A stretch of DNA of 64,000 bases from contig JANSWO010000010.1 in NCBI GenBank assembly GCA_024743435.1, forward strand, positions 114,939-178,938. The letters run 5' to 3'. Below the pieces are notes generated by a model. The model saw only the letters and a list, made by a program, of their open reading frames with translations, was not told the origin of the DNA and made no database searches. This stretch comes from Pseudomonadaceae bacterium (GTDB lineage Bacteria > Pseudomonadota > Gammaproteobacteria > Pseudomonadales > Azotimanducaceae). A program made the position numbers and the translations under genes. Each line of letters opens with the position of its first letter. Position 1 is the stretch's first letter. Of this stretch, positions 16,821-25,115 are shown piece by piece.

Positions 16821-17408
16821 ATGTCCGAGACACGATATACCGATCGCGAAGAGTTCGAACCGGAAACCGTGGAGGCGGTCGAGGCCGAGTACGAAGTCGA
16901 GATGGCCGGCTTGAACGACAACGAGGCAGCTCAGGTCAAAGAGGCTCTGAGCGAAGCCGAGTTCAACAACGAACTGGACTCGCTCGATGTTGAGAATGAG
17001 ATTGAGCAAGCACAATTTGCTGAAGAAGATCGGGCCCAGGCCGAAGAGCTTCGCGAAGAGCAGGTAGAGGCTGCTGATGCAGGCGACTACGACACGGCGC
17101 GGGAGCGGGCTGAACAGGTTGAGCAGGAACTGCGCGACTCGAGCGAAGAGCACGGTGGCGATCTGGACAACGCAATCAGCGAGAACGCGCACGACGTAGA
17201 AGTGTTGAGCGAGGCCGACTACCAACAGGAAGTCGCCGAAGACATGGGCGAGGATGCCTATGACTATGCAGAGCTAGAGTCTGCTGAGGGCTATGACGAG
17301 TCGATGGACGATGCCTACGACGCCGCAGACAACGCGGACAGCCAGGCTGCTGAGAGCACCGACTACAGTGATACCGGTGGCGACCAGTCAATCTACACCG
17401 ATAACTAG
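16821..17408 (+). CDS. Acidic helical protein of unknown function
   Basis: 195 residues, ATG preceded by AGGAGT at about 16808. It is extremely rich in Glu, Asp and Ala, with helical segments (about 35-120) and a Tyr/Asp/Ala/Ser-rich disordered tail (DAYDYAELESAEGYDESMDD). It has no Cys, signal peptide or membrane segment. I recognise no family. It lies 61 bp after the XRE gene and 11 bp before the gene at 17420, so the two acidic proteins are likely coexpressed. Composition is like the proteins at 3371 and 14972. Confidence 0.72.
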   Translation: MSETRYTDREEFEPETVEAVEAEYEVEMAGLNDNEAAQVKEALSEAEFNNELDSLDVENEIEQAQFAEEDRAQAEELREEQVEAADAGDYDTARERAEQVEQELRDSSEEHGGDLDNAISENAHDVEVLSEADYQQEVAEDMGEDAYDYAELESAEGYDESMDDAYDAADNADSQAAESTDYSDTGGDQSIYTDN

Positions 17409-17419
17409 CACGCAACGCG

Positions 17420-17722
17420 ATGACGGCAACAACGGACAAGAGCGAGCGACCGGCGGAACGAGCCCGACGACGTCTGGCCGAGCAACGCCGCGCAACGGTG
17501 CTCACACCCGAAGTCGAGCACGTACGGGACGCGCCGAAGCCTGACCCGGCAAGCTCAGCCATCTCTGTGCTTGCAGCGACGTTGGGCATCACGCTCCTTG
17601 GTGAGCGCCTCATCGACGGTCAGAGCGTGCCCGATGATGGGGAAATTCCGATGGCGGAAACGGTTTCCGCGGGTGAGCTTCTGGATGCCAGCTCGTTGTA
17701 CGACCAGGACAACGACCGGTAG
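17420..17722 (+). CDS. Small hypothetical protein
   Basis: 100 residues. A basic N-terminal 25 residues (ERPAERARRRLAEQRR) is followed by a mildly hydrophobic stretch (about 47-65, AISVLAATLGITLLGERLI) that could be a single membrane helix, and an acidic C-terminal tail ending DQDNDR. No family is recognised. It follows the acidic protein gene by 11 bp and is best read as its operon partner. Confidence 0.6.
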   Translation: MTATTDKSERPAERARRRLAEQRRATVLTPEVEHVRDAPKPDPASSAISVLAATLGITLLGERLIDGQSVPDDGEIPMAETVSAGELLDASSLYDQDNDR

Positions 17723-17791
17723 ACAGATTCACACTCGCGCACTGGTAGCATAAGGCCTCCTCTGAACCTCGTACCCAGTGGAGGGGCTTTC

Positions 17792-18208
17792 ATGACCGCA
17801 CCGTTTTCGCTGATGCAGCTCGATCACTTAGTACTGCGCTCCGAGGCGCCCAAACGCCTCATTGAGTTCTACTGCCAACTCGGCGCAATTGTCGAACGCG
17901 AGGTCGCTGATGTCGGGCTGGTGCAACTTCGAATGGGCAGCTCAATCCTGGACATCGTCGATACCGCCGGCAAACTCGGCCGCAGCGGCGGAGCAGCACC
18001 GACGCCAGACTCCGGTCACAACGTTGATCATTTCGCCTGGCGCATCGAGCCGTTCGATGAGGATGATCTGCGCGAGTTAGCGGATTCTCTGGGCGTACCC
18101 GCAACATTTCACAGCAAACTGTACGGCGCTGATGGCTTTGGGCCTGCCGTTTATCTGCGTGACCCGGATGGCAATCGGGTGGAACTTAAAGGCCCACCAA
18201 GCCAATGA
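17792..18208 (+). CDS. VOC (glyoxalase-fold) family protein
   Basis: 138 residues, ATG with GGAGGGG upstream. A single vicinal-oxygen-chelate module: LDHLVLRS at the start, GHNVDHFAWRIE in the middle and YLRDPDGNRVELKG at the end, giving the expected His and Glu metal-ligand positions. Substrate is unknown; such proteins include glyoxalases, dioxygenases and resistance proteins. It overlaps the Sel1-repeat gene by 4 bp (ATGA), so the two are coupled. Confidence 0.85.
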   Translation: MTAPFSLMQLDHLVLRSEAPKRLIEFYCQLGAIVEREVADVGLVQLRMGSSILDIVDTAGKLGRSGGAAPTPDSGHNVDHFAWRIEPFDEDDLRELADSLGVPATFHSKLYGADGFGPAVYLRDPDGNRVELKGPPSQ

Positions 18209-19563
18209 AAACGCGGTTTGGCATAGCCGTCATTACCCTTTCTGCGGTTTGTTGCTCGCTCACATGGGCAGCGCCAGCCACGGCCAGCTCCGCGACCACC
18301 TCAGGAGCCTTTATCGATCGTGCGGCGGCACTCATCGACGACGGCCGCTTCGCTTTTGCCAGGATATTCCTGGAGCGCGCCTTGGTAGATCGCTCGATTA
18401 CCGCAGGACAGCGCTCGCGCGGTTTCTATCTCAGCGGCTTCAGCTTCTTCGCCCAAGGCATGCCGGTTTCTGCAGCAAAGGACTATCGCCGCGCCCTGGA
18501 ATTCAATAGCGGCAATCGATCCGCGCTGACCGCTCTGGCTTATCTGCACCACCACGGCGAAGGCGTTGCCAAGAATCGCCGGGAATCGATTCGTCTGTAC
18601 ACGAAGGCCGCACGCGCTGGCGATACGGCGTCCATGGTCGTGATCGGGCGAGCGCGGCTGCTGGGCGAAGATCTGGATCGCGCTCCCAACAAGGCCAGGC
18701 ACTGGCTCAGTGAAGCAGCGACGTCCGGGCATTGCGAAGCCATGGAACTCATGGGCTACAGCTATCGGGTTGGGGTCACAGATGAACCCGACGCGCAGCT
18801 TGCCTTGAACTGGTACGACAAGGCGATTGACGCCGGCTGTGACGACACAGTAGTCGCCCTGGGCAAGCTATATCGCAGCGGCGAGCTTGGTGAGCCAGAC
18901 CCAGCTGCTGCGGTTGCTCTGTTTGCGGAGGCGGCCGCGCGCGACAACGCAGCTGCCCAGGAAGCTCTTGGCTATGCCTACCTGCACGGTGATGGCGTCG
19001 CCAGAGACCACGCTGCCGCCAGGGATCACCTCGAGCACGCCGCGCAAGCTGGCCGAAGTGCGGCAACTCTGGGTCTTGCCTACTTATATCGTGAGGGCCT
19101 CGGGGTCGCGCGTAGCAGTGCCCGCGCAGAGCGATGGCTGTTGAACGGCGCTCGCTCAGGCAGTGTCGAAGCCCAGGAAACACTGGCAAGGCTCCTTGCC
19201 CAGCAACAACGCTTCAGCGAAGTTGGCCACTGGCTGCGCGAGGCAGCTAACGCCGGCAGTCTGAGCGCACGCATCGACTACTCGCTGTTTCTCAGCCAGG
19301 CCCCAATAGAAGAACTGCGCGATCCGGCAAGTGCACGGCAGTACGCCCAGCTCGCAATCACCCAGGATGCTACGTCGATCGCAGCGCTCGAGGCACTCGC
19401 CAGCGCCCATCGGGCGGCCGGCAAACCCCGCACTGCGATGCAGACATTACAGCGGGCCGCACAGGTGGCAAAAAGCCAGAACCGGCCGGATGAAGAACAG
19501 GAAAAACTCCAGGCCGCGATCGATGCTCTGGCACAATCACACGACAACGCGCTTTCGGGTTAG
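18205..19563 (+). CDS. Secreted Sel1-like repeat protein
   Basis: 452 residues. A signal peptide (about 1-27) precedes a TPR-like unit and then at least five Sel1-like repeats between about 95 and 320, with the recurring pattern ALAYLHHHGEGVAKN, ALGYAYLHGDGVARD and GLAYLYREGLGVARS, and helical repeats at the C-terminus. Sel1 repeats build superhelical protein-binding scaffolds, often periplasmic and linked to envelope stress or surface assembly. The start overlaps the VOC gene by 4 bp. Partners are not identifiable from sequence. Confidence 0.88.
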   Translation: MKTRFGIAVITLSAVCCSLTWAAPATASSATTSGAFIDRAAALIDDGRFAFARIFLERALVDRSITAGQRSRGFYLSGFSFFAQGMPVSAAKDYRRALEFNSGNRSALTALAYLHHHGEGVAKNRRESIRLYTKAARAGDTASMVVIGRARLLGEDLDRAPNKARHWLSEAATSGHCEAMELMGYSYRVGVTDEPDAQLALNWYDKAIDAGCDDTVVALGKLYRSGELGEPDPAAAVALFAEAAARDNAAAQEALGYAYLHGDGVARDHAAARDHLEHAAQAGRSAATLGLAYLYREGLGVARSSARAERWLLNGARSGSVEAQETLARLLAQQQRFSEVGHWLREAANAGSLSARIDYSLFLSQAPIEELRDPASARQYAQLAITQDATSIAALEALASAHRAAGKPRTAMQTLQRAAQVAKSQNRPDEEQEKLQAAIDALAQSHDNALSG

Positions 19564-19677
19564 CGCACAGCCAATACTTCTGCTAAAAATGCCGCCGCGC
19601 TCGCTCTGTCCGCCCAACGTATGGTGCAGCCAGCCTCGACAGACGCAGTAACAGTAGCAGTACAAAGGATCGATACG

Positions 19678-19899
19678 ATGAGCCTGAACGGACGACGCCT
19701 GCAAACTCTCGAAGCCGCCTTTCGCGAGCTTGTTGCGGGCGGCAAAGACGAGCTGAAACCAGGTGATCTGGCCGACCACTTCCGCGACAGCGCAACGCCA
19801 ATGGTTTTCTGGCAACTGCGCGCAGATTTTTCGGCTCTCGAAGCCAGCGGCGTGATCGCGCTCAACCCCGCAACCGGTGGCTACAAGTTAGCCGGCTGA
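19678..19899 (+). CDS. Small hypothetical protein, possible winged-helix fold
   Basis: 73 residues from ATG at 19678, chosen because AAAGGA lies seven bases upstream; a longer frame begins at 19621. The sequence (LNGRRLQTLEAAFRELVAGG, then LKPGDLADHFRDS and FSALEASGVIALNPATGGYKLA) has the helix-helix-strand feel of a small winged-helix domain, but I cannot assign a family. It is a stand-alone gene followed by a hairpin at 19920-19937. Confidence 0.6.
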   Translation: MSLNGRRLQTLEAAFRELVAGGKDELKPGDLADHFRDSATPMVFWQLRADFSALEASGVIALNPATGGYKLAG

Positions 19900-19919
19900 G
19901 CCCGGAACAATACTCAGCT

Positions 19920-19940
19920 GCGGCGACGTCTCGCCGCTTT
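19920..19940 (+). terminator. Short GC hairpin followed by TTT
   Basis: GCGGCGA (19920-19926), loop CGTC, TCGCCGC (19931-19937), then TTT. A perfect 7-bp stem 20 bp after the stop at 19899, probably an intrinsic terminator with a weak U-tract. Confidence 0.5.
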
Positions 19941-20095
19941 AGAAGCGGGTATTTGCAACCACAATCGTGGCAAATTGCCGCCGCGACCCCAATTCTTGCT
20001 TTCTTTTTTTAATCATATAGTTACCATGCACATCCTCATGCGTCACACGAACTGTCGACGCTAAGTAATCGCCGAACCCACAAGGACAGTCGGCC

Positions 20096-20263
20096 ATGGT
20101 AGATCGAATAGAAAGCGAACTGATTCGCAAGGAACAACTCAGCCGCAGACGCCAGCAGCAAACACCTGCGCGCGAGCGGCAGGCGCTCAAGCAGCAACGC
20201 GCCGCCAATGACGCCGACAAGCGCGAGCAAAGCCGACTGCCGCGAACCCGCGACGCCGGCTAA
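20096..20263 (+). CDS. Very small basic protein (55 aa), hypothetical
   Basis: An ATG at 20096 with AAGGA nine bases upstream opens a 55-residue frame ending TAA at 20261-20263. The product is highly charged and Gln/Arg-rich (LIRKEQLSRRRQQQTPARER), likely one or two helices, with no membrane segment. A 150-bp AT-richer upstream stretch could hold its promoter. The frame is short enough that chance cannot be excluded. Confidence 0.45.
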   Translation: MVDRIESELIRKEQLSRRRQQQTPARERQALKQQRAANDADKREQSRLPRTRDAG

Positions 20264-20281
20264 GCCGCACAGAGCCCCGGC

Positions 20282-21106
20282 TCAGCGCGGCGGCAGGTCA
20301 TCATATTCCGGCTCTTTGCCTTCCTGCTTGGCAGCGAAGTATTTGGCAATCTCCGGCCCCTGGCTGAGCGCCGCCATCCACACCGTTTGATAATCCAGGG
20401 TATCGGCAATGCTGTGTTCTTTGCCGTAGTGAAGCAGATGTTTGGTTGAGGCCTGCGCGAGCGGCGACTTGGTCGCAATTTCCGCAGCGATGCCCATCAC
20501 CGCGTTCATCATCGCTTCCTGATCTGCGAACACGCGATTGACTAAGCCGATGCTCTGGGCTTCGTCTGCGAACAGCCGTCGGCCGGTATACGCGAGCTCA
20601 CGCATCATGCCTTCCGGAATGAGCTTCGGCAGGCGCTGCAGGGTGCCGACATCCGCAGCCATGCCGATATTAATTTCCTGAATGCAGAAGAACGCATCCT
20701 CCGTGCAATAACGCATATCGCTGGCGGCGATCATATCTACCCCACCACCGATACAGCCGCCTTGAATAGCGGTGATCACGGGCATACGAACCTGCTCGAT
20801 GACACTGAAGGCATCCTGCATGCCGGTGAGATGGCGGCGGGCAGCTTCGGCTTTACGGCCGGCGTCAAAGTTCTTGTTCGCCGCGCCGGCCGCACCAAAC
20901 GAGCTGGTATCGAGACCGGAGGAGAAATGCTTCCCTGTTGAGGACACCACGACAGCTCGAACAGAGCCTGAGCTGTCCAGATCCATCAGCGCCTCTGGAA
21001 ACTCATTCCAGAACGCGGGTGGCATACGGTTGTATTCGTCCGGCACGCTCAGCTGGATGTGGCCGACCTTGTTGTCGACAGAAACGTTCAATCGCGAGTA
21101 AGACAT
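20282..21106 (-). CDS. Enoyl-CoA hydratase/isomerase, dienoyl-CoA isomerase type
   Basis: 274 residues of the crotonase family. The oxyanion-hole segment is HFSSGLDTSSF and the active-site segment is GGCIGGGVDMIAASDMRYC, then QEINIGMAADVGTLQRLPK. These match mammalian delta(3,5)-delta(2,4)-dienoyl-CoA isomerase (ECH1), including its three acidic catalytic positions (Asp in ASDMRYC, Glu in QEINIG, Asp in AADVGT), rather than the two Glu of classical hydratases. It probably shifts double bonds during beta-oxidation of unsaturated fatty acids. It is monocistronic; the repeat cluster at 21206-21440 lies just upstream. Confidence 0.88.
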   Translation of the reverse strand: MSYSRLNVSVDNKVGHIQLSVPDEYNRMPPAFWNEFPEALMDLDSSGSVRAVVVSSTGKHFSSGLDTSSFGAAGAANKNFDAGRKAEAARRHLTGMQDAFSVIEQVRMPVITAIQGGCIGGGVDMIAASDMRYCTEDAFFCIQEINIGMAADVGTLQRLPKLIPEGMMRELAYTGRRLFADEAQSIGLVNRVFADQEAMMNAVMGIAAEIATKSPLAQASTKHLLHYGKEHSIADTLDYQTVWMAALSQGPEIAKYFAAKQEGKEPEYDDLPPR

Positions 21107-21205
21107 GGCTCGGCTCCCCTATTTAAGTTGGGCCAAGAGTAAGCGAAAAGCGCTCCGGCTTGTATGTGCACCGCAGCCATGAGCTCGGGGCGTGCTGGAA
21201 TGGGT

Positions 21206-21440
21206 CAGGAGATCGCCGCGCCCTCTGCGCGCTTCGCACGCATCGGCTCGCGATGACTCCAATGCCGGTCGTTGCGAGGAAGGTCGAACGCAAGGCGTTC
21301 GGCTGGCGACAAGCGCTCGCTTGCGAGCTGCTGAGAGCCAGAACGCCGACGCGGCAATCTCAGGAAGCTACTGATATCGCCAACGTGAGGAGATCGCCGC
21401 GTTGCTCATCCGCTACGCGGTTGAGCGCCTCGCGATGACG
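21206..21440. repeat. Dispersed REP-like repeat cluster, related to the 12-kb tandem array
   Basis: The 353-bp gap 21107-21459 between the crotonase and motor genes holds GAGATCGCCGCG followed by CGCGATGAC twice (21206-21256 and 21387-21439), with an inverted module between them (GTCGTTGCGAGG, then CGGCAATCTC). These are the same module types as in the tandem array at 11881-12475. No gene is seen here. Confidence 0.75.
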
Positions 21441-21459
21441 GCGTGTTGTTATGCATTTG

Positions 21460-22446
21460 TCAAAAAATCTCGTCGGGTCTTAGCTCAAACCGGCGCACAA
21501 GTTCTTCCTGCACGGCTCGATACGCGGTTGGATCCTCACCTCGCAGCACTTCCAGCTCTGCCTTGGTTTCGTCGTCCAACCCCTGGTGAATCACGATCTC
21601 AACACGTCGATTGCGCGCCCGGCCAGCACCCGTCGAATTGGCGACCAGAGGCCGCGTTTCGCCATAACCCGCCACGGTAAATCGGTTTGGGCTGAGGCCA
21701 CCGAGATCGAAAAGGCCGTGCGCCACGCTCACCGCCCGCGCGCTCGACAAAGCCCAGTTCGAACGAAAACGCGCCGTCGAAATCGGCACGTTGTCCGAAT
21801 GGCCTTCGACATAGATCTGCCCTTCGGTATCAAGAAGCACGCCGCGAATAATCTTCAGGACCGGTTTGAAACTCGGAGACAGATCAGCGGTTCCGGAACG
21901 GAAACTGCCCTGCTCTTTCACGCGCACAACGATCCGGCGCCCTGATGTCTCTACTTCAACGACACCGGCTGCAATCTCTTTCGCGAGCGCTGTTGCGAGG
22001 TCGATCGCGTCCTGCTCGGTCTCACCCACCAGGTCTCGCACTTTGTCGACGACAATGAGTTTCTGAGCATCACCTTTCTGACCGACGTTGCCTGCACCCA
22101 TGTCCTGGCACGCGACCTCCAGGGAATTCTTCGATTCATTGGTCGTCTTTTGCCAGATTTCATTCAGCGGCGTCGGTTGCGGCTTTCCGGGCGAGAATTC
22201 CTGCGCAATGATGCTGGTGCCCTTGGGTATATCGTTCACGCGCAACTGCTGTTGCACGCCGAACGCCTGATTCATTGAGCCAGCCAGTCGTTTGAACTTG
22301 AGAACATCCATTTCGGAAAACGACAGCAGCAACACAAAGAAGCACATGAGTAGCGACATGAGATCGGCAAAGGTCGCGATCCAACCAGCGCCGCCGCCAC
22401 CGTCGCCTTCTTCCTGAATATCGTCGTCGTCAACGGCGTCACTCAT
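21460..22446 (-). CDS. pomB: Sodium-type flagellar motor stator protein PomB
   Basis: 328 residues. A short acidic N-terminus leads to one membrane helix, WIATFADLMSLLMCFFVLLLS, carrying the ion-binding Asp (about 28), then the segment FSEMDVLKFKRLAGSMNQAFGV typical of PomB rather than proton-type MotB. The C-terminal OmpA-like peptidoglycan-binding domain (about 190-310) contains YVEGHSDNVPI and SSARAVSVAHGL. With PomA it forms the stator that converts ion flow to rotation. It starts 7 bp after pomA. No other flagellar genes are in the window. Confidence 0.93.
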   Translation of the reverse strand: MSDAVDDDDIQEEGDGGGGAGWIATFADLMSLLMCFFVLLLSFSEMDVLKFKRLAGSMNQAFGVQQQLRVNDIPKGTSIIAQEFSPGKPQPTPLNEIWQKTTNESKNSLEVACQDMGAGNVGQKGDAQKLIVVDKVRDLVGETEQDAIDLATALAKEIAAGVVEVETSGRRIVVRVKEQGSFRSGTADLSPSFKPVLKIIRGVLLDTEGQIYVEGHSDNVPISTARFRSNWALSSARAVSVAHGLFDLGGLSPNRFTVAGYGETRPLVANSTGAGRARNRRVEIVIHQGLDDETKAELEVLRGEDPTAYRAVQEELVRRFELRPDEIF

Positions 22447-22453
22447 ACGGTGA

Positions 22454-23209
22454 TCAGCCGTCGTCGCCGCGTTTCGATTCCGGGATGTAAGCTTTCAGCA
22501 TGGAAGCGATCACACGTGGGTTCTGACCCGCCTGAATCGACAACAGCGCATCGATGACCATGGACTTGAGACGGCCCTCTTCCTTGCGCCGCATTTCCAG
22601 CTTGTCCGCTACCGGTAGCGCGAACATATTCGCCAGCATGGCGCCGTACAAGGTTGTCAGCAGTGCTACCGCCATCGCCGGACCAATCGACTTTGGATCG
22701 TCCATGTTGGCGAGCATCGCCACCAGACCAACCAGCGTGCCGATCATGCCCATGGCCGGACCAACGTCACCCATGGCGGTGAAGATCTTGGCGCCCCATT
22801 CATGACGCTCCAATGTCTGGCTCATGTCTTTCTTCAGCAGCGTCTTAACAACGTCCGCATCGTGACCATCCACCAACAGCTGAATGCCCTTGGTCATGAA
22901 GTCACTGGAGACTTCTTTGCCTTCAAGGGATAGCAAGCCACCCTTGCGAGCCGCATCGGCCAGCTCAACCACTTCCTCAATGACGTCTTCGGGTTTAGCC
23001 AGCTTGAAGCTGAACGCCTTGATGGCAACTTTGACCGCACCCAGAAACTGCGCGAGCGAGAATTTCATGAGCACGACAAAGAGCGTGCCCACCAGAACGA
23101 TGAGCAGCGAAGGCACGTTTACGAACATGTGTGCTGAACCACCCAGCACCATCGCCGAAATGACGATGGCAAAGGAGCCCAGCAGCCCGACCAGAGTAGC
23201 CAGGTCCAT
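22454..23209 (-). CDS. pomA: Sodium-type flagellar motor stator protein PomA
   Basis: 251 residues with four membrane helices in the MotA/PomA layout, two near the N-terminus (about 5-50) and two near 150-200 (GMIGTLVGLVAMLANMDDP and AVALLTTLYGAMLANMFALP). The charged cytoplasmic loop between them contacts FliG. Length equals typical PomA, shorter than proton-type MotA. It is divergent from xseB across a gap of 113 bp that probably holds promoters for both directions. Confidence 0.93.
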   Translation of the reverse strand: MDLATLVGLLGSFAIVISAMVLGGSAHMFVNVPSLLIVLVGTLFVVLMKFSLAQFLGAVKVAIKAFSFKLAKPEDVIEEVVELADAARKGGLLSLEGKEVSSDFMTKGIQLLVDGHDADVVKTLLKKDMSQTLERHEWGAKIFTAMGDVGPAMGMIGTLVGLVAMLANMDDPKSIGPAMAVALLTTLYGAMLANMFALPVADKLEMRRKEEGRLKSMVIDALLSIQAGQNPRVIASMLKAYIPESKRGDDG

Positions 23210-23322
23210 GGCTGTTCCATCTGCTGCAATGACAACTCAAGTCTAGTAAGGATTCCCGGCTTTGCAGGCCATTCAAACTATCTCGATTGACCGGCCGACA
23301 GCGCCTCGATACCGTGCGTCGC

Positions 23323-23571
23323 ATGAATGAAAAACAGAAAAAGAAAGCGGCCGACGAGCCTGTGGAATTCGAGAAGACACTCGAGGAGCTGGAAGCCCTG
23401 GTCGAACGGATGGAATCGGGTGAGCTCAGCCTGGCCGAGTCGCTCACGGCCTTCGAACGCGGTGTCGCGCTCACTCGCGAGTGCCAAAGCGCGCTGAAAG
23501 ACGCGGAACTGCGAGTTCAAACGCTCATGGCAGACGGCAGCAGCACTGAAGAAGACGATGAGCCGGCCTGA
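23323..23571 (+). CDS. xseB: Exodeoxyribonuclease VII small subunit
   Basis: 82 residues from ATG at 23323; an in-frame TTG at 23287 would lengthen it and is less likely. [43 protein letters not shown] is the complete signature of the XseB helical hairpin. It binds the large subunit XseA (not in the window) to degrade single-stranded DNA to oligonucleotides. It overlaps ispA by 14 bp, the usual gammaproteobacterial xseB-ispA coupling. Confidence 0.93.
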   Translation: MNEKQKKKAADEPVEFEKTLEELEALVERMESGELSLAESLTAFERGVALTRECQSALKDAELRVQTLMADGSSTEEDDEPA

Positions 23572-24433
23572 ACCCCAGGATCTAAGGGCGCAGATAGATC
23601 AGGCGCTAGCCGATTGTTTGGCGCTGGATACGCTGGAACCATCGCTGGGTGACGCCATGCGCTACGCAGCTATTGGTGGTGGCAAGAAGCTGCGTCCACG
23701 GTTGGTGTGCTGTGCTTGCCTGGATTTAAGTGGTGACCTTGCCGCCGCGATGCCGGCGGCATGCGCGGTTGAGCTCGTGCATGCGTACTCGCTGGTGCAC
23801 GATGATCTGCCAGCAATGGACAACGCGGACACTCGCCACGGCAAGGCCAGCACCCATGTGACACACGGTCACCCGGAAGCCATCCTCGCCGGTGATGCCT
23901 TACAGGCGCTGGCGTTTCAAGTGCTGGCCGATGCCACGTCACTGGATGCGTCAACACGGCTGCAGATGTTGTCCACACTGGCCCACGCAATTGGTCCGAT
24001 GGGCATGGTGGGCGGCCAGAGTGCCGATATGGCCGCGGAAACGATTGTTATCAGTCAGATGAAACTGGAAGCGCTGCACCGTCAGAAAACTGGCGCACTG
24101 CTCACGGCGTGTTTCGAACTTGGCGGTATGGCAGCCGGAGCCAGCGATGAAGATCTTGCTCTACTCAGCGAAGCCGGCCGGCACACGGGCCTTGCCTTTC
24201 AAGTGATTGACGATGTGCTGGATGTGACCAGCGATGCGCAGGCGATGGGTAAGCCGGTCGGTGCGGACGCAGCCAACGCAAAGAATACGTATCCGGTCCT
24301 CATGGGTTTACCCGCAGCACAACGCTATGCGGACGACCTGATGCATCAGGCATTAATGGCTCTGGAAGCTCTGGGGCTACGTAACGGCTTGCTGGCGGGG
24401 CTCGTTGTGCAATCCGTGCAGCGCTCGCACTAG
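23558..24433 (+). CDS. ispA: Farnesyl diphosphate synthase (short-chain prenyltransferase)
   Basis: 291 residues. The first Asp-rich motif DDLPAMDN (82-89) and second DDVLD (218-222) bind the magnesium diphosphates; GGKKLRPRL holds the isopentenyl-diphosphate site. It condenses IPP with DMAPP and GPP to farnesyl diphosphate for quinones and undecaprenyl carriers. The usual DDLPAMDDD reads DDLPAMDNA here; the essential DDxxxxD spacing is intact. dxs, which often follows ispA in this class, is absent; a convergent aspartic protease gene ends 18 bp downstream. Confidence 0.92.
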   Translation: MSRPEPQDLRAQIDQALADCLALDTLEPSLGDAMRYAAIGGGKKLRPRLVCCACLDLSGDLAAAMPAACAVELVHAYSLVHDDLPAMDNADTRHGKASTHVTHGHPEAILAGDALQALAFQVLADATSLDASTRLQMLSTLAHAIGPMGMVGGQSADMAAETIVISQMKLEALHRQKTGALLTACFELGGMAAGASDEDLALLSEAGRHTGLAFQVIDDVLDVTSDAQAMGKPVGADAANAKNTYPVLMGLPAAQRYADDLMHQALMALEALGLRNGLLAGLVVQSVQRSH

Positions 24434-24451
24434 CGTCCCATCGAGCGAGTC

Positions 24452-25096
24452 CTAGTGGGACCGGAGCACCATCACACCCTGCGTATTCGTCATCTGGACC
24501 TGATTGAGGTAGGACGTTCCCAGAAGAACTTCTGTGGGGAAATCGCCATCGATAACCGTCGCAGCAACGTTGTACGCCTTCACGCCGCCAACGTTCACCT
24601 CGCGCAATGTGACGAAGTGCGCCTGTGTGCGGCCCTGGGCAGTTTCGACAATGCCGCGCTCACCCAGCGTGTAATTCAAACCCAACGCCTGTGCCTGCGG
24701 CGCACTCATCGCAACCACAGATGCTCCGGTATCGACGAGAAATGGCACGAGCTGGTTGTTGATGGTGCCGCGCACGCGGTACTGACCTAACTCATCAGGC
24801 GGCAGCGTGATACTGACCTTGCTGGGTTCGCGAAAGGTGCCGCCAACACGATCGGTTAGCGACAATACGTAACGCTCACCCCGGTAGGTAACGGTGGCCG
24901 AATGAGCATCCGCCTTGATGAGCTTTACGCCTTCAGGTGACGTCTCGCCCAGTCGCACGAGCCGATCATTGCCCTGCACACGAACAAACACCTTGTCTTT
25001 GTAGAGCCCCGTCACTTCCACGGGCGGTCTGGCGCTGGCCAATTCAGCAAACGCCACCACCAACAACACGGCACAAAAGAACGAGCGAGCCATCAT
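24452..25096 (-). CDS. Secreted clan AA retropepsin-like aspartic protease
   Basis: 214 residues from ATG at 25096 (a second ATG follows at once; GAGG is upstream). A signal peptide (about 1-21) precedes an SH3-like N-terminal half and a C-terminal single-lobe aspartic protease domain with FLVDTGASVVAMS (catalytic Asp about 122), FVTLREVNVGG and LLGTSYLNQVQM. This is the TIGR02281-type bacterial retropepsin-like family, which must dimerise to be active. Substrate unknown. It follows pgpA by 19 bp and is probably the last gene of the nrdR-to-pgpA transcript. Confidence 0.87.
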   Translation of the reverse strand: MMARSFFCAVLLVVAFAELASARPPVEVTGLYKDKVFVRVQGNDRLVRLGETSPEGVKLIKADAHSATVTYRGERYVLSLTDRVGGTFREPSKVSITLPPDELGQYRVRGTINNQLVPFLVDTGASVVAMSAPQAQALGLNYTLGERGIVETAQGRTQAHFVTLREVNVGGVKAYNVAATVIDGDFPTEVLLGTSYLNQVQMTNTQGVMVLRSH

Positions 25097-25115
25097 GGCC
25101 TCGGAATACGCAGAG

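Noticed and set aside
19996..20021. Promoter TTGCTT and TATAGT upstream of the 55-residue frame
   Set aside because: The spacer is only 14 bp, too short for a convincing sigma-70 promoter.
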